From Gerris lacustris (taxonomy: Eukaryota; Arthropoda; Insecta; Hemiptera; Gerridae), in NCBI GenBank assembly GCA_951217055.1, contig OX578286.1, forward strand, positions 17,555,102 to 17,619,101: a DNA stretch of 64,000 nt. Direction: 5' to 3'. Below are positions 1 through 64,000 of this stretch, one piece after another; the first letter of the stretch is position 1; the number at the start of each line of letters is the position of its first letter. The position numbers were made by a program, and so were the translations under genes. The notes beneath the pieces are model-generated. The model was given only the letters and a program-made list of their open reading frames with translations. It did not search any database and was not told where the DNA came from.

Positions 1-527
1 TATTATGATTTCTGTTTTCTATAAATTGTTTGTTATAATAAAAAATATTCATAAATATTTTAAAAAATAATCCATTTCTGTATGAGATCCAAAAAGAAAA
101 AAAAATTGTGACAAAACTATAATAAAAAGCATAAAAATGAATACGTAGAATTTAATAAAATTTTCATCTTTATTTTACAAAACGAAATATTTATGGAAAT
201 AAATTAGATTTTTTTGAGGTGTTTTAATTACCCTTTAACTCCCAATGTATTTTTATAAGTTAATTAAAATTTAATTATATTCTAATTTGAGTTTTCTGCA
301 GTTTCCTCAAATCAACAAAGCTAGTGGTAGGTTGGCCAGAAGTTGGTCCTAGCGCATATGAACAAAATGACACTCAATTTTGTGAAAACCCATTTAATTT
401 TGCTTCAAAGCTCACCTAAGGTAACGGAAGCTATGTGATCATTCCAAAGAACTAAACATTTTTAAGTTGTCCGATTTCAAAATAATATACTCGTACTTTA
501 TATATTTATTTTATATAATTAGCGTTA

Positions 528-790
528 ATGTTTGCGTTAATTCCAAGGCAGAAATCTGTTTCAGACATCAGGGAACATTTTTGGTTCCGTGTCTGTCTGT
601 CGCTCAATTTTTGCAAATCAACATATCTTAAAAACTACTCATCCAATTTTATTGAATTTTGAATGGTAGATCATAATTAACTCATTGTTGGTCCCATATA
701 AGTTTCAACCTTATGCGCCCATATGTTTCTCTTCCACATGCTCACAAACATAAATTTATTTACACTTATACCTATAAAAGTACTTATCTA
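528..790 (+). repeat. Dispersed repeat family, copy A
   Basis: The segment with GGTTCCGTGTCTGTCTG, a run resembling AACTACTCATCCAATTTTAT and CACATGCTCACAAACAT reappears in inverted, diverged form at 30,235-30,425. It looks like an old non-coding mobile element. Ends are not clear. Confidence 0.55.
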
Positions 791-1677
791 ATTTTTATGA
801 AATTTTAATGGTTTGTCGAAAGTAGCCCGAAGATAGCTCTAGATTAATTTAAAGCATCTATGCTCTTTAAATTTTGCTAAATTGATACTTTAATTTATTT
901 TTAAAAAAATCAAAACAATTTTGACAGATTTAAAAAATGGGGAAAATGAAAGAAATTTGATAATAATAGGTTTTAAAAGCATAAAATCATCAAATTTTAC
1001 AAAATAAGGCATGAAGAAGCTATGTGCCACTCTAATTAGCAGAGTATTTTATTAATCAACTTTATTTTTAAATGGCTGTAGTTACCCTTAATTCTATAGC
1101 TTACCCATAACAAACTTTATTAATGAAAAAAATATGTGTTATACATATATTCTAATAATTCTATAGTCAATACAAGATGTTGTAGAACTATATAAATAAA
1201 TATTGATTACTAAAATAGTAAGTGCTTCAAAAAGTAAAATTGAACTGGGAATTTTAATTGTTTCTAAGCATATGGTGATTTTAGACATAAATTTTAATTT
1301 AAACTTTAAACAAAATTATTAATTTCTAAAGCAAACCTTGGAAAATCAACAAAAATATTATTTTTTTATGAATGAATCGGTGAGCCTTAATAAAAAATAA
1401 ATCCAAGAGTGAACCGAAGAAGTTATCATAACAATTCTGCCTAATAGTAGTCAGATTTGACATTTTCATTAGTATAATAACTTTATCCATCATTAGTTCT
1501 AATATGATTTCAATAACTAAAGTTACGTTTTATACTGGAACAGATGATTATGAGTATATTTGATTTAAAGCTGTCCACACAGCTTTTTTAAACAAAAGAG
1601 TAACAAAAATTGTATAGTGTAAAAATTATGGCTCTATAAAAACCTCAATTAAAATTGTGGCTTAATTTAAAAAAATT

Positions 1678-2228
1678 AGTCAGAGACAACTCAGACAAAC
1701 TTTTTCATATATGAGTTCATAATTAATTAGCCCAGTGTTTTTCATTTATTAGTTTTCGCAAGTACATTTAATTATTATTGAACTTTATATCAAAATTTAT
1801 AATAAATATAACTTTTCCTCAGGGAATTGAACCCGGCCTCTCTCCATCCGTGCTTAAAGCTATTTTCTCAGGAATTAGATTTTCCCAGGAAAACGGCTTA
1901 TATCGTTTGATTAGTATTTAAATGGACTACATTTTAGAATTTTTTAATCAAAATTGTCAGAACGGTTTTTAAAAAAATTTTTTTTTCAAGAGTTTTAGGG
2001 GGGGGGGGGGTTAGCACTTCCAAATTCGGAGCTAAAATTCATTTCTTGATTTTACTTTAGGGTATGATTTTTCTGAACATGTATGCCAAATTTTATCAAA
2101 ATTAGCCTAGTAGTTTAGGACAGATGACAGGACATTTAAAAAAAAAAAAAAAAACACTTTTATGGACTCAGGGGCCCTCAAAACATGTAAATCCATCACA
2201 ATCGAATTTGCTCACCATCACAATACAT
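1678..2228 (+). mobile_element. R600 repeat, copy 1 (+, diverged)
   Basis: Diverged copy of a roughly 600-bp family found six times here. It starts GACAACTCAGACAAACTTT and ends near CCATCACAATAC. The internal landmarks (AATTGAACCCGGCCTCTCTC, GCCAAATTTTATCAAAATTA) are present. A poly-A run of 16 and a poly-T run of 19 fall in and just after its 3' part. Confidence 0.7.
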
Positions 2229-3303
2229 GATTTGTTTCCTCTAGATTTTTTTTTTTTTTTTTTTTTTATAAAAGTTATATTAAAACATACAAAAACTATT
2301 GACTAAAACAATTTAGTCTATAACCAGACAGTTTATTCCTTACTAGAACATATTGGATATATAGAATTCAAATATTCTACACAAATAAGTACTCTAAATT
2401 AATATTTTGAGGGATTAATGCATAGTGAAAAACAAACGAAATCCGTTGATTAAAAAACAATCAAAATCATTCCGTTACCTTGCTTCTGTTACCAACTTTG
2501 TTACCTTCAGTAAGCTCAGAACAAAATAGTGTAAGACAATTTATTATACATTTTGGTTTTTTCTTCTCTTGTACCTTTGGGTACTGTTAGTTTGGAACCT
2601 GGATTTTTATCCAAGAGTGATAATATTAGTTGTATTGGTAAAAATTAAAATTAATGGAATGCCAAATTTATAAATGAACAAAATTATATTTGCTTTACCA
2701 TTTACATTTATTTCAGTGTTTTACTATTTTGATTATAATGATAATCTGAGGTGCAATATCCCATGGAAGACAAACCAGCAAAACAGTTTGTACTACTATA
2801 TATGGATAAAATGGACAACTATATATGGACTGTAATGGATAATATGAGATTGCCATGTTGCTTGCTCCATTAGTTGAGTAAACCGTACAATTGGCAATTT
2901 AGCAGCTGGATGGACGCTACTTCACTTTTAGCAGTTACCATTTATTTATATTGTGATGCTAAGTGAACTGACTTGGAAATGTGCAGAAGATGGAATTTGA
3001 ACCCCAATCTCCTACTTCCAAAGAGTAAATGAGAACAATGAGCTACCAGGGATTTGCTGTTTCAATTGTGTTATGTAATGATGAAGAACAACTTTGAGCA
3101 GGTAAAATTCACACGTAGAAACACAGTTAAGACACTTTCCTCTGGTGTCTGCTCTGTTTATATGGGGAAGAGAGAAAGGTGACTGTGAACCCACTCACAT
3201 TGTTCCACATATTATGCATTCTAAAATATTCTGATGAAAAGTTGAAAGAATTTTTCACTCCTGAATTGTCACCTTTTCCCAGTCACTTTTCACCGAAGAG
3301 GGA

Positions 3304-3549
3304 ATGAGGAAGGGCACTAAGTCTTACTTCTACACAGTCTTCACTTCTGTAAAACTGGATGAGTTCCGGAGGAAAGCTAAATATGTGGTTGTTGACAGTG
3401 GAGTTCTTCATAAAATTGTGTGGCCTCGGAGTGCCTCTTTAGGGAAGATAGCCACTAAGTTTATCCAATATTTGAAAGCTCACTACAGATTAAAGGTTGC
3501 CGTATTTGTTTATAGCTATCCATCAATGCTGTCCAAAAAAAAGCTCTGA
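3304..3549 (+). pseudogene. Degenerate coding fragment of unknown origin
   Basis: An 81-codon open frame (MRKGTKSYFYTVF, LDEFRRKAKYVVVDSGVLHK, GKIATKFIQYLKAHYRLKVA) stops at a lysine-rich end, with a possible frameshift. Upstream frames are broken by stops. The VVDSGVLHKIVWP pattern recalls a conserved repeat-associated insect protein (GALLHRVVWP type), but I cannot name the family. It is probably a dead mobile-element gene. Confidence 0.4.
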
Positions 3550-3563
3550 ACGTGTTCGTCGAT

Positions 3564-4513
3564 CTAGAGCAGGGGTCTGCAATCTTTTTGGTTGAAGGGC
3601 CAAATTTAGATAAGATGATCCCTAGCGGACCAGACAAAGTAAGCAACATTCAGCTATCATACTTCACAAAGGTAGGGAATATGAATAATAAGGTCATACA
3701 CCATATATCCATTTCAGCTAAAAAACTTATAAAACACTTGTACCTTAGAATAATACAATACATAGAAGGAGGATCACTGATAACATTGAAGCCAACTTTG
3801 GTTGTGTAACCCGCGCTCTAAAAATTCATTTTTGAAATTTGTGACGTCATAACTCTAAAATTATTTGCCTTCGGTTTTTTAATTTAATTTTTAGTAAATT
3901 TTAATTATTGATAGTTAGATTCGTTTATTGTAATATTTTTATTGTGCTTTATCTTATTTTTAGCTTGAAATATGCTGAGAATAATGTTTTCATATCATGC
4001 CGTGCCAGGTGAAAAAAATGACGTCAGAGTGAAACGTAAACAATAACCAATGGCAGGGTTTGTCTTTGTAGAATAATATTAGTCTTTGTTGACAGCTTGT
4101 CAGATTGTGTTATAATATAATGTTTTATAGTTGCTTACTTTCTGGTATCTTATAGTTTTCTTGATTGTTTGTGAGCGGGCTTTGAATAGTTACAAAAGTA
4201 TGTCCAACCTTCTCTAGTATAATGAAAAAAAATGAGTGTTGTTATGTTGGCAGCCTGGTTTTAAGGACACAACCTCTCGGCAAAAGTTGGCTTCAGTCTC
4301 TTATCAGTAATTGCTTAGGATTCCGATTCTATGCTCCTTCTATATATAGTATTATTCTAAGACTTGTACTAACCATTATTAATGTTTGAAATGGCATTTT
4401 ACTATGGAGATATTATAACTTTGCATTATTTAGGTTCATTTGTTAACTTATTTCGTGGCGTGGCAAGTCCAAATGAAAATCTCTAATGGGCCGTAGTTTG
4501 CAAGACTCCTAGA
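3564..4513 (+). mobile_element. Foldback, hAT-like non-autonomous element
   Basis: The left end reads GAGCAGGGGTCTGCAATC and the right end, read inward, CTAGGAGTCTTGCAAACT. These ends are of the CAGGGGTC type common in hAT elements. The arms continue inward as a long imperfect inverted repeat: GAAGCCAACTTTGGTTGTGT near 3,789 pairs with AAGTTGGCTTCAG near 4,280. There is no transposase. A clean 8-bp target duplication was not found. Confidence 0.55.
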
Positions 4514-4539
4514 TTAAACTAATAGGGGGAAAAAAAATT

Positions 4540-4935
4540 ATTAATTTTCTTCATAAATGTCAAAATGATATACAAAATAACAATAGATGAAACAAATAGG
4601 GAATAATATAAATCAATAATTTTTTTCACAGCTGTCAAAATAATTGACAAGAGAACAATAAATAAACAAGTAGGGAATTAATACATTTTTTTTACAATTG
4701 TCAAAATGATTGACAAGATAACAATAGATTAAACAATAGGGAATTAATACATTTCTTACAGCTGACAAAATGATTGACAAGATAACAATAGATTAAAAAA
4801 TTGAGAATAATAGATATTAATACATTTTTTCACAACTGTAAAAATGATTGACATGAAAAGAGTAGTTCAGACAAATAGGGAATTAATAAAAATTCATAAT
4901 TTTCTTTATAACTGTCAAAATGATTGACAAGACAG
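4540..4935. repeat. Tandem repeat, about six units of 75-95 bp
   Basis: A unit with the core GTCAAAATGATTGACAAGA, then ACAATAGATTAAACAA and AGGGAATTAATACATTT, recurs about six times with divergence and unequal lengths. It follows the foldback element directly and may be part of its variable flank. Confidence 0.7.
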
Positions 4936-5900
4936 TGTAAACCCTGTTTTTCTGTAATAAATTATAAATTTATAAAAATGACAAAACTACGAGTATACCA
5001 ACACTTCTTTTTAAAATTTTCATACATACTTACCTAGTCAAATAAACTGCTGTATCTCGCCAAGTATTGGATATACAGAGACCAATTTGGTCTTACTTTG
5101 TAACAAATTTTGTTTACTTAAAAAATGTGCGTTGTTTTTTCCGAAAAATGTTATTTAGTGCCAAAAGCGGTGAAAACTGAAATAAACCTCTTCAAGTGGT
5201 TAGTATAGTATTTAGTTATTTTAGTTTTTTTTTTTCAAACTTTGAACAACTATATCTTGGAAAGTATTGGATTTGTAGAAACCCTTTTGATCCCATTTTG
5301 TTAAGAGAACTAAATCACTTTTACCATAAAATGGGTTCTTGGGGGTAAAAATTTACAAAAACCTGAAAAACTTTGAAAATTTAGCTGTTTTTAAAGTATT
5401 TCACAATGATCCTTATCACGAAAACTTATGTTCATTATTGGCCATCTGTCATATAAAACATACCAAAAAATCAAAACTACCTTACTGATATTTTATTACA
5501 ATTTTTATTTTTATTTAAATTATTTTTGGGCATATTGTCCCTTAAATTATCCTTCTAATTTTTTCCCTAGTGTAGAGATTTGTTAAATAAACCTATGTTT
5601 ATAAAAAACAAAAATAATCCCAATCTTGATCATAATAGAAACTAATTCAGGATTTGTATTAAGCATTTATACATCTATTTTAAACACCTATATGATGTTC
5701 ACACATCATACATTCATATCATGTTTTAAAAATATATCTGATTAAAGAATGAACATAGATTAAATATTGAAAAAAGTAAGAAGTCAATAAATTCTAAATA
5801 TCAGTAGAACTATTTTAGTACTTTTAAAATAGCATGCTTTTGAAAGAAACAAAGATAAAGTTTGTAACTCTATAGGTAGGTACTGGTAATACAGTACCTA

Positions 5901-5952
5901 CAGTACCGCTATCAGTAACTACAGGACAGTACCGCTATCAGTAACTACAGTA
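5901..5952. repeat. Two tandem 26-bp units
   Basis: CAGTACCGCTATCAGTAACT followed by ACAGGA is repeated once exactly. It is a short local duplication. Confidence 0.75.
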
Positions 5953-6917
5953 CTTTATGGAAGTGAATCTAGGGTTAAGAGAAAACCTTACAATAGTAAA
6001 ATTTAAGTACATAGATAAGCTGCAACATAAACTGATTCTATTACATAGAAAAATTAAAGTTGCAGTAAGTAATGTTCAAAAATCAGTCCGAGACTGACAC
6101 TGGCGTAAGTTCTGAAAGAAACGATCCGGACCAAGCTGTATTAGTTCATCAGGAGAAAATAAACATATATGAGAAATGTATAGAATACTATAAGGAAAAG
6201 TTTCGGGAATTCCACGGAGATAGAAATTTTTAAGTTGACGGACTTTGGTTAGGGGCTAGAGGCACAATACCAATGAAAACCAAACTATTTCTTGGACAAA
6301 ATCGGCACTGTTCGAAATTTCTTAAGACTCGTAGCTGAAAATATCATTTTAAAATCTCTAGGTTATAAATAACCATATTTATTAATTAACCATACATTTT
6401 ATTTTTATTGTATATAATTAGTGTTAACTAGTTTTTAAATATCTGATTTTAAGTACTGTTATTCTTTCATTAATTGTACGAATGTATTTTATTTTATTAA
6501 TTTAACTATTGTCGTCTAATTTGATCCTTTAATGAAGAACAGCTCTACTTAGTACTTTTTTCAATAAAGTGTTTCTCTGTGGGTCCTGTTGAGGTGGATT
6601 CTTTTTTTCTGAAATCGTAGCTATCTAGCTTAGACAGGTATTACTGTATTTAACTGTGTTACAGAATACACATAAGATATTATATATTATCTTACGATTA
6701 TATAGCATAATAGATTTAAATAAAAGAAAGATTATGTGGATATTTACATGTTATAAGAGTTTTATAATAATAATGAATTCTCTACTACATTTATTTTACC
6801 AGAATTTTCAATTATTCCATAATTCCCACTCCAAATAAAAATTAGTTAACAAAAATTATTTGGAAAAAAAAGGGCCCTATACAAGATGAGGAAAAGCACG
6901 AGCGTACAAGAGCTAAA

Positions 6918-7075
6918 CAAAGAGACTCCTTAGACCCCTACCTGAACCATCTTTTCCCCAAACTAGCTTGACAAAGAGGGTTCTTAGACACCAACCTGAA
7001 TTAACTCCAGCCCAAACTAGCTAGACAAAGAGACTCTTTCGACACCTACCTGAATCAACTCCAACCCAAACCCAT
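6918..7075. repeat. Three tandem 54-bp units
   Basis: Units start CAAAGAGACTCCTTAGAC, CAAAGAGGGTTCTTAGAC and CAAAGAGACTCTTTCGAC at 6,918, 6,972 and 7,026. Each is followed by a diverged CTACCTGAAC-like half. The array ends about 140 bp from SMG1 exon 26. Confidence 0.8.
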
Positions 7076-7181
7076 ACTAATTAAAAACATATGTATGATT
7101 AAGGTAACTGAATTTATTAATTATAAAGTTTTAAACATATCGATTAAACCTGTGAAATTTTATCACAAAAAGTCAAAATTA

Positions 7182-63895
<56,714 letters not shown>

Positions 63896-64000
63896 CTTAA
63901 ATAAAATAAATGTAACTTATGAGTAGAAACAGTGGCTGATTAGTTGTATAGGCCGAAGAGGTATCTGCCTACAAGCCCTTGTAGGGGCCTTTACAAGAAT

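Overview
The window is eukaryotic, AT-rich genomic DNA, most likely from an arthropod (probably an insect). It has long transposon-filled introns, canonical GT-AG exons and an R1-type LINE fragment, the kind of element typical of arthropods. I cannot name the species. There are no bacterial-type genes, rRNA, intact tRNA or CRISPR.

One host gene spans almost the whole window on the minus strand: SMG1, the PI3K-related kinase of nonsense-mediated mRNA decay. I placed 26 exons between 63,895 and 7,218 whose splice sites and reading phases join without a break (4,566 nt, 1,522 codons). They run from the helical N-terminal solenoid through the FAT region (about 40.9-28.3 kb) to the kinase core (17.7-7.2 kb: nucleotide loop, GDRHLDN catalytic loop, HIDYN metal-binding motif). 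The N-terminal exons lie beyond the right edge. The exons after the kinase core, including FATC, are not visible and should lie beyond the left edge.

The introns are a museum of mobile DNA. From right to left: an R1-type LINE tail (62.3-62.6 kb); a small TTAA-flanked MITE (61.9-62.1 kb); a 600-bp palindrome (60.9-61.5 kb); a pogo-like MITE (59.9-60.3 kb); a hAT-like MITE (57.1-57.6 kb); a TTAA-bounded piggyBac-like element (51.3-57.0 kb) holding an apparently recent RTE-type LINE whose 5' half is inverted; a 5-kb hAT transposon with an exact 8-bp target duplication (43.25-48.27 kb); an internal tandem duplication of part of an SMG1 exon (38.4-38.9 kb); a 10.7-kb intron (17.7-28.3 kb) with two LINE fragments, a long hairpin carrying nested inverted repeats, and a lone FYVE exon resembling PIKfyve on the opposite strand; and a tandem satellite split by a probable 1.6-kb solo LTR (7.7-9.9 kb). 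A roughly 600-bp dispersed family with a pol III B-box-like core (called R600 here) occurs six times, and a short CTGANGA-hairpin-GAAA motif reminiscent of a hammerhead ribozyme core occurs about seven times.

No dedicated new gene system is evident. The most unusual features are the nested and inverted mobile elements, the long hairpin with captured exon-like sequence, the orphan FYVE exon, the exon-13 duplication and the hammerhead-like motif family.
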